This document shows positions 10,917 to 21,563 of a DNA stretch of 64,000 nucleotides, piece by piece; position 1 is the first letter of the stretch, and every line of letters starts with the position of its first letter. Source of the stretch: Cryptomeria japonica (Eukaryota; Streptophyta; Pinopsida; Cupressales; Cupressaceae); NCBI RefSeq assembly GCF_030272615.1, contig NC_081406.1, positions 240,858,422 to 240,922,421 on the forward strand, given 5' to 3'. The notes under the pieces are model-generated. The model was not told where the DNA came from. It ran no database searches and saw nothing but the letters and a program-made list of their open reading frames with translations. Position numbers and translations under genes: made by a program.

Positions 10917-10950
10917 ATATATATATATATATATATACATACATACATAC

Positions 10951-10987
<37 letters not shown>

Positions 10988-11000
10988 CATACATACATAC

Positions 11001-11032
<32 letters not shown>

Positions 11033-11114
11033 ATATATACATATATATATATGTATATATGTATATATATGTATATATATATATATATGTATGTATGTAT
11101 ATATATATATATAT
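10917..11114. repeat. TA / CATA microsatellite
   Basis: About 200 bp of (TA)n blocks alternating with (CATA)n and (TGTA)n. Open frames on both strands here encode only Tyr/Ile repeats and are not genes. Confidence 0.95.
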
Positions 11115-11362
11115 GAGATGATTCATCCTTCAGGAAGCTATATGCATGTGTACCTATGTGATGCTTATGATATGTTTTATGATAATGATTTTATGATATG
11201 GATGCAAATATGTACATGATGTAATGCAATATTTTTTTTCTTTTATGTTTTTAATATGTTATGCAAATGCAAATGTAAATATATGACATGCAAATAACTA
11301 TTTACATGATGAGAATGTAAAATGTGCTAATATGTGTTGTGTGCAAGATGTGATGCAATTGT
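11115..11362. other. No gene; left flank of E2
   Basis: AT-rich sequence with ATG/CATG-rich runs. It resumes after E2 at 18057, since E2 is flanked by a perfect duplication. Confidence 0.5.
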
Positions 11363-11367
11363 GATAT
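11363..11367. repeat. Target-site duplication of E2, left copy (GATAT)
   Basis: Identical to 18057-18061. Confidence 0.85.
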
Positions 11368-12213
11368 TGTTGGCAAATGCACACTCCAATGAGACATTGT
11401 AGGTGATTAAAGGTTTTGTCATTGATGGCAACCTTACAATCCTATGACACCAGCAAGGCAATCCACCAGCACCAGTAAAGTTAGATTCTACACTGGCAAG
11501 GCAATCCATCGACACCAGCAAAGTTAGATTCTACACCGGCACCAGTAGTGAAAGGAAGCATACCGGCATAGAAGCCGACAGGAATTTTGTTTGTAATTTA
11601 TTTTGTTTATTATTGTAAAATCATTGTAAGCCGACTTGGCAAGTTGTAAAATGACTCTTATATAAGAGAGTTCATTGTAGAACATTGAAGAAAAGATGTA
11701 ATGAATGGAGGAATGTAATTAAGTGAAATAAGGCAGACCTATTATGCGAATTATAGGTTAAGAGTTTATGTAAGAAGCAAAGCTATAAAACGGTACTGGA
11801 TATTACATAGTAGATGCTATTTTGAAATAGTACAAGACATTGGATTTATATAATCCATTTTGTAAGTTAGTGAGACTTCCCATTTTGTAATTGAGCAGTG
11901 AGTTCTAAGCACTTGACCTTCCTGCATGTGCAGGCCCCTCTTATAGCAGCAATATTCTCTTATTGGCCAGTAAGTGAATATTGTGGGTCACAAATCCCAC
12001 CGAGGTTTTTCCCACACTGGGTTTACTCATTAAAATATTGTGTTATGGTGTGTTTTTCATGTGGTTATTTTTATCTCTGTTTATTGCATTACTTTTTGCT
12101 TACCGGTACACAGTTCTAATTTGCTCTACATGTTTTAAATTAAGAAAATCTTATTACCGGTTAGATACTGATTCACCCCCCCCCCCCTCTCAGTATCTGT
12201 GGGAATCCTAATA
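11368..12213 (+). repeat. E2 5' LTR
   Basis: 846 bp. It contains two copies of a 43-bp internal repeat (GCAAGGCAATCCA...AAAGTTAGATTCTACA), where the right LTR has three. Confidence 0.9.
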
Positions 12214-12215
12214 AT

Positions 12216-12228
12216 TGGTATCAGAGCC
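12216..12228 (+). other. E2 primer-binding site
   Basis: TGGTATCAGAGCC, two bases after the LTR, initiator tRNA-Met type. Confidence 0.88.
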
Positions 12229-12284
12229 CGGTCCTCTATTTTCAGAAGCCTAACAACTTGAGGAAGATCTTGACATTGGTAGAG

Positions 12285-13397
12285 ATGGAAAACTTGATGA
12301 AGCAACTAGAAGGAGCTCTCTCAGACTATGTTGCAGAAAAATTGAAAAATATCAAACTTGAAGATGATCTAAAGGCTGCTCGGGATATTATTCAAGCACT
12401 TCAAGAAAATCTTACTATTTCAAGAAACAAGAGAAGAGAACTTTGTGAAAAGATGCAAAATGAGAATAATGAAAAGGAAACTCTTAGTGATCTGATGAAT
12501 AAGCTGAAACAGGAAAACATGACAACAAAGAATGAGATGCAAGATATGACTATGAGATTTTATAAAGAATTTGAAGATAGAAAGAATAGTGAAGAAGACT
12601 TGACTAGAAGATTGAATGATGCTGCAAATGAAAACACAAGACTTAGTTATGAAAATGATATGTTGAAGATAGATCTAATGCATGCACAAAATGACTCAAA
12701 TGAACTCATGAGACAAAAAGGTATCTTGGAAGGAGAACTAACTGCTGCAAATCAACATAAAGAAAAATTCAAGAAAAGCTCAGAAGAACTTGGTGACTTG
12801 TTGAAGAATCAGAAACCTAATGGTGACACTAATGGTCTTGGCTTTGAAACTAGCGAAAGCTCTAGTACTACAAACACACAGGATCATGGCAAACCGGTAA
12901 GACAATCTACTACTTATAAATTTAATGACAAATGCTTTAACTGTAACAAGTATGGTCATAGAGAAAATCAATGTAGATCTAGAAATTATCAGAATACCAG
13001 TACACCCACCGATCAATATTCTAAATGCAACAAAGTTGGTCATAATTATGAAAATTACAGAATGAATGTGAGATGTTATATTTGTGGAAGATTTGGACAT
13101 TTATCTAATCAATGCAGAATAAAAACCAGCATAGGTTATGGAAAGGCTATTCAGAAAAATAATGTGACTTGTTATGCATGTAACAAAATTGGGCATATTG
13201 CTAAATTTTGTAGAAGCAAGTCCTCACTGGCAAACAACAAAGGCCCTAGTTTGAAAGGTAAAGAAAAGGTTGAAGAAGTAAAGCAGGAATTCTCAAAACA
13301 ATGGATCAGGAAATCAAAACTAAATGTTGATAGGAATAATCCTCCACCGACAGAAGAAAGTAACACTCCATCGGCAGGAGACTCTTCATCAAATTGA
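12285..13397 (+). CDS. E2 gag-like protein, intact, coiled coil + CCHC zinc knuckles
   Basis: From the first ATG at 12285 (MENLMKQLEGAL) the frame gives 370 residues ending at TGA. The first 180 or so residues are an almost continuous charged coiled coil. The C-terminal part carries zinc knuckles: CFNCNKYGHRENQC, CYICGRFGHLSNQC and CYACNKIGHIAKFC are complete C-x2-C-x4-H-x4-C units, and one between them is degenerate (YSKCNKVGH). A Lys/Glu-rich tail follows. It should assemble particles and bind the element RNA. It lacks a recognisable Copia UBN2 or Ty3 gag core, so the class is set by the knuckles and context. No stop codons interrupt it, unlike E1 and E3. Confidence 0.8.
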   Translation: MENLMKQLEGALSDYVAEKLKNIKLEDDLKAARDIIQALQENLTISRNKRRELCEKMQNENNEKETLSDLMNKLKQENMTTKNEMQDMTMRFYKEFEDRKNSEEDLTRRLNDAANENTRLSYENDMLKIDLMHAQNDSNELMRQKGILEGELTAANQHKEKFKKSSEELGDLLKNQKPNGDTNGLGFETSESSSTTNTQDHGKPVRQSTTYKFNDKCFNCNKYGHRENQCRSRNYQNTSTPTDQYSKCNKVGHNYENYRMNVRCYICGRFGHLSNQCRIKTSIGYGKAIQKNNVTCYACNKIGHIAKFCRSKSSLANNKGPSLKGKEKVEEVKQEFSKQWIRKSKLNVDRNNPPPTEESNTPSAGDSSSN

Positions 13398-13701
13398 AGA
13401 AAATTCCCTTGAGGGTTTGGCAATCAAATGAGAAATATGCTATTATTCCCTCGGTTGATGGTAAGAAGTTAAAATTACTTCTATACCGACATATATGTTA
13501 AGTGATTACTTAACCAACAAGCATTAAATGTGGTAGTTGGTAGATTGACATTATAAATTAGTGTTTTTGGCTCCATTTTACTTCACTGAGCATTCAAACA
13601 TTTGAAGAGCGCGAAATTTCTAGAGCTAAGGCATTTCGAGCAAAGAAGCAAAGCAATTCAACAATCAATCTTTCCAAAGGTGGAAAATGGTATTTATAAT
13701 C
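13398..13701. other. E2 spacer between gag and ORF2
   Basis: About 300 bp with no open frame of note. ORF2 begins at ATG 13702 in a context (ATGGCATCCT) that recurs in E3. Confidence 0.6.
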
Positions 13702-16700
13702 ATGGCATCCTCTTTTGTACCCAAATTCATAGCAAACCCTACTGTAGTGGAAGTAATCAAGTTCCCTAGGCCCTTTTTTTAGTTAGTTCCCAAAATAGCA
13801 AAGAAGGATGATAATGTTGGTGCTTTTTCTCAAATCCCCAAAGGAGTAGTTTGTGCTGAAGACCCTAGGATGTATATTCATTGCCATATAGAAGAATTAG
13901 GAGATGAAGAAATTAAGAACATGTACAAGAGTGTTATTTGTGATGATTCTGGTAATGTGAAACCTGAACACAAAATAATTGAAACCCTAGGATTCACAAA
14001 AATTCTCTGCATTCTGGATTTCCCCAAGGAAGTTATTAGGATAGTGTTGAGCAGGTTTCATGGTGAATTTTTCTCGCTAGATTTTGTTCACAAAATAACT
14101 AAAGATGCAGTAAAGGTTGTAACAGGGTTACCCTCCACTGGTAACAGACTCGACAAGACAAAGAAGGTCTCAAATGACCTAGTAATGAACCTAACAGGTG
14201 CAACATTCCACAAAAGGTCTTTAAGGGTGAATGATGTAACTGACATAAATGTGAGATTCATTAGCATGATTCTACGGTACAAAACAACACATGCAAATAG
14301 ACTAAATTTAGTTTCCACCCTATGCATAAAGAGTGCTCATGACATGATTAAGGATAATGTGAAAATTGATGTGTGTGAATGGTTGAAGGATGAATTGATT
14401 GACAATCTGGGAAAGAACAAGAAGGATAAGAAAAGGACATTCAGATTTGGCAACTTACTTGTTTGCTTAATGCTACATATAACCAAACAGGTGCCCGATA
14501 TAGGTAATAAGAACCTTGGATTTGACATACCGGTAGGAAAACAGTTATCTAACTTATTGAACAAAATGGGTGAAAACAAAGAGAAGAATATTAATGAGTA
14601 CTTTCAAGCATTAAAGGCCAAAATGAATGCTAGAGTCAGACTGTCACAAGAAATTGTAAATAAATATAAGGATGACATATGTTTTGTGATTAAGAAGGAT
14701 GAGATCTGGATGGAGGTAGTTATCCGAAGAAAAATTTGGGTTACTGAAATGGGTTATGAGATAGATGATCACATCATTGAAACATATGCAAAAGCCCTTC
14801 TGGAAGCAACCAAGGAACCTAAGGAAGAGGTATTTGGTAGTGCTGAAACCATTGAAAATCAAATTCAATCCAAGAAGAGAGTGAAGAAAGTAGAAGCAAC
14901 AATGAGGAGAGGTTCAAGGCAGGCTAAGGCTATCAAAGAAGATTTACTTAAACAAATTGGTATCACTGAAGATGAGTTACAAGCACAACAATCAGAAACT
15001 CACCTTTCACTGGTTGCAACTTCTTCAGAAAGTGACATGCCAATTGCATTTAAAAGAGTTGTAAGGAAAAGGGAACCTTCACCACTATCCACACCTTCAC
15101 CTAGAAGAACTAGACAAAAACAAAAGGCAGTAAGGCCCCCGGCTAAGAAGTCAACTCCTAAGAAGAAAAAGTTAACACCAAAGAAAAGGACTCAAAAAAA
15201 TATTGCTCCGATTGATAGACTGTTGGATGAAATAACAGAGGAAGGAAAGTTGAAAAACATCAACCAACTATATGATACACTATCAGTTGATGATAGAGAA
15301 AAAGTTGAAAACAGTGTAATTCTACACTTGGATATCTATAAGAAATTTTTGATGCAAATTGTAGATGAAGTACGGGTAGAACTATTTAAGAGACTTGAAG
15401 CTAGAAGGCAAGTTGTTATAGAGCTTGACAAGAAAATAAAGATTGAGAAACTACTTGTTGTTTATCCTGTTAACTCACCAAAGGAGATAGATGATATGAT
15501 CTCAGAGGCTAACCGGATAGTATTCTCAACTGCACACCGGCATGTAGCACTTATGGTTGGTAGAGTAAATGAGGTTGCAAAGGAAACTGCTAATGCATGG
15601 GATATATTCCTTGTTGAGAAGGAAAAACAAGAAGAATATAGAAACCCCAAACCAATCAAGGTATATCAGAAAGACAAGGATAAGGGAAAAGGAAAGGTTG
15701 TTGGACCTCCAAGCATCAAAATAACAGATAATCTACCCCCACTGTCTCAAGATACTCCATCGGTAACAACAACTGAAGATCAACCGGCTGATGAGAGTAT
15801 GGATATATCACAAGAGGATACAAATCCTAATTCTGAGGTATTATATACAGTAGATGTTGATACTCAAAAGGTCAACATTGTGGTAGATAAGGACACAACC
15901 AGTAAAATAGATATGGCTAGTGAGCCACCGATAATAGATAACATAGAAGGTAAACTAACAGATGGGAACATAGAACAATAGGCAGAACAACAAATAGAGC
16001 AACAAGCAAAGCAATAGGCTCCAGCACAGGAACAGGTTAATACAGAATTAGTGCCACCAGCAACTGCTGAGCAAAACAAACCATTGCTTAAGGAAATGGA
16101 AACACAGACTGACCTACTAGAGGTCACCACAAGCAAGGATATTGCTCCCACCGGTGGAATTTAGAGTGTTGGCTCTTCAACTGCAGGATTCAAGACAACA
16201 AATGTAACTGAAGTTCTTTTAGACTCTATAAAGAAAATAACAGATTGTAGTTCACAAGCATATAAGGCTATAGATGACACAATTCCAATTTTGAAGATGA
16301 TAGCTCCAAAATGTAATGTAGATAATAAGGATTCTTTGAGTCAACTTGACACTTTGTCTAAGTATATTACTGACAACACAGTGACAGTTGAACAAATAAA
16401 GGAGGACACATTCAAAGAGAGGTTAGAAAAGGAAAAACAGAAATTCTTTGAGGAACAAATAAAGAAGTGTACAAGGCAGTTTGACACACTTCTACCGGAA
16501 TTATGTAGCACATTAAAGGAATTCAAAACTTTTTACAGAGATACTTGTAAGACTAACTTTTTGACAATTGATATAGACAAGAAGATCAACAAGATACAAG
16601 AGGAAATAAATCAACTAGCTGACAATTTTATTAATTCATCAGATTCATTATCAGTTTTTGAGCAACAGATAACAGGTTTTGAGGAAGAATTACTAAAGAT

Positions 16701-16968
16701 AGAAAGAGAAAAGGAGAGAATAAAAAGTAAGGCTAAGGATCTAAAATTAAGACTAAGTCCAAAAATGGACTACCTAGCATCCTTAAGGAAAGAAATATCT
16801 GATGCATTGGTACAAGGATAGAAAACACCGGCAAAGCAAATGCAACACCTCACCGGTACATCTCAGAGGACAGAGGCCGCAATAAAAGACAATAAAAAGT
16901 TCATTGAGAACTTGAATCTGGTTTTGGCAGACCTTTTTCAGATTGTAACCAACCAGTTACAAGGTTGA
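13702..16968 (+). pseudogene. E2 ORF2: large protein of unknown function, broken only by TAG codons
   Basis: A single frame runs from ATG 13702 to TGA 16966-16968, 1,088 sense-length codons with premature TAG at 13780, 15979, 16015, 16162 and 16819. The longest uninterrupted part starts at ATG 13870 (703 residues). Regions by residue: about 50-370, a conserved globular part including VVTGLPSTGN, RFGNLLVCLMLHITK and DICFVIKKDE, also present in E3; about 478-500, a very basic NLS-like stretch (AKKSTPKKKKLTPKKR); 640-670, KDKDKGKGKV; 840-1085, a charged coiled coil ending LADLFQIVTNQLQ. There is no protease, RT, RNase H, integrase or envelope motif. A remote tie of the N-terminal part to plant transposon gag/PMD-like proteins is possible but unproved. 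Confidence 0.75.
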
Positions 16969-17174
16969 AATAGGAAACTACACTCTATTGACACTTTAAC
17001 AACCTTTTTCATTGATGCCAAAGGGGAAGTAGTGGTATGAGAAAAATCCAATAACTTAGGGATCATCTGCTCAGGGGGAGCACACATTTTTGGTAACAAT
17101 TTTTGGACTTCAATTTTTGGATACACTTCTGAATTTTTCTCATGAATGTTGCCATCAATGCCAAAGGGGGAGAT
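16969..17174 (+). other. E2 3' untranslated part with three polypurine tracts
   Basis: Purine tracts GCCAAAGGGGAAGTAG near 17018, CTCAGGGGGAGCACA near 17071 and GCCAAAGGGGGAGAT at 17160-17174. The last one touches the LTR. The same order and spacing style occurs in E1. Confidence 0.75.
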
Positions 17175-18056
17175 TGTTGGCAAATGCACACTCCAATGAG
17201 ACATTGTCGGTGATTGAAGGTTTTGTCATTGATGGCAACATTACAATCCTATGACACCAGCAAGGCAATCCACCGACACCAACAAAGTTAGATTCTACAC
17301 CAGCAAGGCAATCTACCGGCACCAGCAAAGTTAGATTCTACACTGGCAAGGCAATCCACCGGCACCAGCAAAGTTAGATTCTACACCGGCACCGACAATG
17401 AAAGGAAGCATACCGGCACAGAAACCGACAGGAATTTTGTTTGTAATTTATTTTGTTTATTATTGTAAAATCATTGTAAGCCGACTTGACAAGTTGTAAA
17501 ATGACTCTTATATAAGAGAGTTCATTGTAGAACATTGAAGAAGAGATGTAATGAATGGAGGAATGTAATTAAGCAAAATAAGGCAGACCTATTATGCGAA
17601 TTATAGGTTAAGGGTTTATGTAATAAGTAGAGCTATAAACCTGACTGGATCTGGCATAGTAGATGCTATTTTGAAGCAGTACAAGACATTGGATTTATAT
17701 AATCCATTTTGTAAGTCAGTGAGACTTCCCATTTTGTAATTGAGTAGTGAGCTCTAGGCACTTGGCCTTCCTGCATGTGCAAGCCCCTCTTGTAGCAGTA
17801 CTATTCTCTTATTGGCCAGTAAGTGAATATTGTGGGTCACAAATCCCACCAAGGTTTTTCCCACACCAAGTTTCCTCATTAAAATATTGTGTTATGGTGT
17901 GTTTTCATGTGGTTGTTTTTATGTTTGTTTATTGCACTACTTTCTGCTTATCGGTACACAGTTCGAATTTGCTCTACATGTTTTAAATTAAGAAAATCTT
18001 ATTATCGGTTAGATACTGATTCACCCCCCCTCTCAGTATCTGTGGGAATCCTAATA
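17175..18056 (+). repeat. E2 3' LTR
   Basis: 882 bp, with three copies of the 43-bp repeat (CAAGGCAATC at 17261, 17304 and 17347). The extra copy accounts for most of the length difference from the left LTR. Confidence 0.9.
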
Positions 18057-18061
18057 GATAT
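18057..18061. repeat. Target-site duplication of E2, right copy (GATAT)
   Basis: Perfect match to 11363-11367. Confidence 0.85.
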
Positions 18062-19395
18062 CTATATGTATGTATGAAATGCTAATATGTGGTAATGCAG
18101 GTGCAAACTACATGAAATGAAAATGTTTGTGGTGTGTCATTATACTCAGTCATGTGATAACGAGCTACACGAACTCAATAAAGGCGATGGAGGTCAATCA
18201 AGAAAAGGGGATGGAAGATATAAGATATGGAAGTGAAAGAACTTCTTGTGCGTTATCATCCTTGAGCTTTATTATGGCAAGTAGCTTATGACAATCCAAA
18301 CATAGGTTCTATCTAGAAAGTCATTGTACCTGTTTGCATGGAGATAAGATGGTTGCAAACAAAGAATGCCCCAGTTCATACTAGACTCTCAGTGTCCTCA
18401 TATCCTTGGACAAGTCATAGCATTACTAAGAGAAAATCCATAGACAACAAAGAAAAATAGGTGACGATACCCCATCCTCGCCTTTCTAGTCAAAGACATC
18501 TTGGTAATAGAATCTCTAGTCAGAGACATCTCAGAAATGCTAAAAGACATGTCACCAAAAGATAAAATCAAAAGAAAACCAAGACTCGACACCAACATCC
18601 ACTGTAGTCCTCAAGTTTAGTGTCTCTTGTCACTTGTATAAGTCTATTTGTTTGTGGTCACAATGTTTTCCTTCACAAAAGGATAGATAACACTAACCAT
18701 AATGTTGTCTGAGTCTGTTGAAAGATTTGATTTGTTGAAGCCCATTGTTGTTGTTGTGTCTCATTTGAAACTGACTGAGTCCATGAAACTTATACTTTAT
18801 TGTGGAGAAGACATAAATTTATAGCGGATTGGCGATGCAAGTGTTGCTTTATTGGGGATTGTGTGTGGATAGACTGAAGAAAATTGGAAGAAACTGTACT
18901 AGGAGGAACATGTGATGCTCTTAGTTCCACACCCATCACTAGACTTAAGATTTGCCTTAGCAACATATAGGATCTGATTTATTATGGACGGATAAGGTGA
19001 AAAGGAGGGATGATTGTGAATGGCTAACCAATCCTAGGTAGATCAATAACAAGCCATGATGGGATTGGGTGAGTTTATTATGAATGCATAGGCTATGAGT
19101 GTGTGCAAAGTGAAAGGATGAGATCGAATCCTGAAGGAGGGAGGAGCAATGTCTCTATGCATGGCGTTAGTGACCCAGTTTTCACCATGGTACTTGCCCA
19201 GGGCACCATCGAAGTGGTTTTCACTGTTGGACGGATTTATTTCTTTTTTAGTTTTTTTAAATTTTTTTGAGTCACAAGGTGCCTGTTTGCCAGGTTTTCA
19301 CAAAGTAACATTTTTTTTTATTTTTATGATTTTTTTGTATTTTTGATATTTTATTTCTATTTTTTTTAATTTTTAAATTAGGATATTCTAAAGAG
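18062..19395. other. No gene recognised; probable 3' non-coding part of the minus-strand gypsy element
   Basis: About 1.3 kb without a credible frame. From 19230 to 19380 it is T-rich low-complexity sequence. It lies directly downstream (minus strand) of the integrase tail at 19396, so it may be that element's 3' untranslated region. No LTR edge was found in it. Confidence 0.4.
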
Positions 19396-19640
19396 CTATG
19401 TGTAAAACCTGCAAAGGTGCATGTTGTTGATAGGATCCTCCAAAGGTTCACCCTCTATGGTTGAGAGGTGATATGCACTGGATCCATAGGTTACTGTAAT
19501 GGTGTAAGGACCAAGCCAATTTGGTTCAAACTTATTCTCTCTGTCTTGCTGATTTTTAGGATTTTCTTTGAGAATGAAGTCACCCACATCAAATGTGTGA
19601 GGCTTTACCTTATGATTGTAGCTTCATCATTCCTTGACTG
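19396..19640 (-). pseudogene. Gypsy integrase C-terminal tail
   Basis: The frame contains VGDFILKENPKN, FEPNWLGPYTITVTYG, AYHLSTIEGEPLEDP and ends HLCRFYT. This is the well-known end of plant Ty3/gypsy polyproteins. Upstream in the same frame is KVKPHTFD, as expected, and then a stop. The catalytic DDE part is missing. Confidence 0.85.
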
Positions 19641-19653
19641 AATGATATGTTGC

Positions 19654-20670
19654 TCAAGTGACTGTCTTCCTTGATAAAGGAACTAAGATATAATTAATAG
19701 TGTGTGGAATACACAGGCCCATATGCGTGTCACCTAAAGAAGTTTGGGCATCCTTGATAACAAAGTCCTTAAAGAAAGTTCCATTAAAGGTCCATTGATG
19801 TGATGTATCACCAGAACAAAAATGATGTGCAGAATAAGTGGATGAGTGATGAAGGCTTATGATTGTGAAAATCAGTGGAAGTAGGATAGCATGATGGAGA
19901 CTTAGGATCAACAAGTATGCTTTTTGACTTGAAATTTTAGAACTTTTGCCCCTAGTTATTTTGATATTAGGGGAGATCATCTCTTGTTCTTTTTTCTTCA
20001 TAGGATTTTTATCCTTTACTTTGATTTTTGCAGAGTCCAATTGCTTTTGATTTTGATTTGGACTAAAGGACTTCTCTTTAGTTTTGACTTTTAGATTTTT
20101 CTTTTCATAGCTTGATTTTTTATCCCCAATGAGTAAGGGCTTTTGTGATTCCTGTTGATCCAAGTCTAGGAGAGGAGTGGAAATGGAATGAGTGGATGAA
20201 ATTATAAGGATATAGGAGTTCTTAAGAGGGTTGGCGATACACTCAATAGATTCTTTGTTGGAACCACTCTTAGGACTATTGATGTCAATATTTGCTTCCA
20301 CCACTATAGGAGATTTGCATTCGGACTTAGTATCCACAACACTAGGTGGTTCACACCCAATTCCTTGCAAATTGTTTATAGATTGTTCTTGTTGACTAAA
20401 TGTGTTAGGAGATAGTGGGAGTTGATCAACATGAAAGATATACTCACCGCATCCAATGTCTTTAATCTTGAACTTATCTTTGATCTCTGCTAATTTTGAT
20501 GTAGAAGCTTTCAATGATTCTAGTTCCACACATGCTGATGATGGAATTGCTTCTCTATTGACTGGGATTGTTATTTCTGATCTAGGTCGCAGATTGTTGC
20601 AATATATGAATGGTTTTGGATCAGCTTTAACGGTCACTTCAACTCCATTATGTGGGAACTTGATACATCA
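19654..20670 (-). pseudogene. Post-protease spacer with Lys-rich and hydrophobic segments
   Basis: This continues the protease frame after TGA at 20668-20670. It begins with residues matching the segment after the protease in the plus-strand gypsy (GCGEYIFHVDQLPLSP compared with GPGEYNLSQLFCVGQMPTSP). It then runs through an acidic and a Lys-rich region and a hydrophobic segment (LLILSLHHAILLPLIFTI) that could be one membrane helix. The last 80 residues are unidentified. The helix could be an envelope-like remnant or a frame accident after the pol deletion. Confidence 0.45.
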
Positions 20671-21110
20671 ATGACATGTCGAGGGAACAACTCTCATTTC
20701 ATGAATCCATGGGCATCCCAGCTGTATGTTGTATGTGATATCTTGATCAAGGACTTGACAAACCACATCTTTCATAACTGGCCCAACTCTGAGAGGTAAA
20801 GTGACTGTGCCCTTGGATCAGCACTCTTCTTCATCATATGCTTTGATGGTAATTTTGTTTGTAGCATTCACAATTTTTTCAGAATATCCCAATTGTTTAA
20901 TAGTGCTCAATGAACAAATATACAGACCTTCTCCTCCATCTGTCAGGACTCATTTTATTCGGTGTTTGTGTAGGAAGGCTTCAATGTGTAAAGATGCATT
21001 ATGTGGTTGTCTCACAGAGGCATCATCAGCTTTTGTGAATGTAAGGGAGTGTGGAACAGAAAGGTATCCCACCATGGATTGAAATTGGTCCATGTTCAGA
21101 TTAGTGGGGA
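20671..21110 (-). pseudogene. Gypsy retropepsin-like protease, damaged
   Basis: Contains QPHNASLHIEAFLHKHRIK, then DGGEGLYICS where the plus-strand copy has DNGAGLNICT, then ITIKAYDEEE and a domain end of YNIQLGCPWIHEMRVVPST. The Asp of the active-site loop remains, but the DxGA signature is altered to DGGE. Stops interrupt it after HRIK, after EEEC and after TCH. Confidence 0.7.
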
Positions 21111-21563
21111 CAGAAGTGTCTCTCAAAGTTTTGTCTAGAATGGCCTTATGTGCAGGGGATATGCGTAAGAGCTCAAGGATTGAGATAAGTGTGGGTGTCT
21201 TCCCTAACTATTCTACAAGGTCATACTCAATTTTGGTTGATGAGAAAGTAGTGTTTTTAGCTGGAGTACCTTGCAAAGTGATCTTACTTGACAAGTTATA
21301 ACATTACATTCAGAGGTAGGTTCAGAAGAATATCCAATTCCTTATAGGACAACCTTGGGTCTTTGGGTAGAATTATTAGGCGTTTTGTCCTTGATGATAA
21401 TGGTAGAGACATAATTGTCCATCAAAATGTGATTGACAGTTGAATCATAGCTATAGGACGCTTTTGTATAGTTGGTTTTCTCATCTGTGGCTTTGACTTT
21501 TCCTTTGTCATGTTTAGGGAATGGTTCCTTAAACATCTCATGTTCTTGATTGGATGAATGTCC
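21111..21563 (-). pseudogene. Degraded gypsy linker between finger and protease
   Basis: Frames change several times. VNHILMDN and RPKVVL-like pieces match the linker of the plus-strand element loosely. No separate gene is seen. Confidence 0.4.

Larger units (their letters stand above)
11368..18056 (+). mobile_element. LTR retrotransposon E2 (6,689 bp), the most complete member of the family
   Basis: LTRs at 11368-12213 and 17175-18056 begin TGTTGGCAAATGCACACTCC and end CCTAATA. The element is bounded by a perfect GATAT duplication and has an initiator-Met primer site and a polypurine tract. It encodes an intact gag-like protein and a frame of 1,089 codons (ORF2) broken only by five TAG codons. 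There is no room or motif for reverse transcriptase or integrase, so mobility must have depended on enzymes supplied by another element. ORF2 is conserved in E1 and E3, which argues that it is part of the family and not a chance capture in one copy. Confidence 0.92.

Noticed and set aside
10830-11219. Tyr/Ile-rich frames on both strands
   Set aside because: They are translations of a TA/CATA microsatellite.
13702-16968. TAG used as a sense codon in E2 ORF2
   Set aside because: The gag of E1 also has TAA and TGA stops, E3 is broken by all kinds, and CHG deamination explains the bias without recoding.
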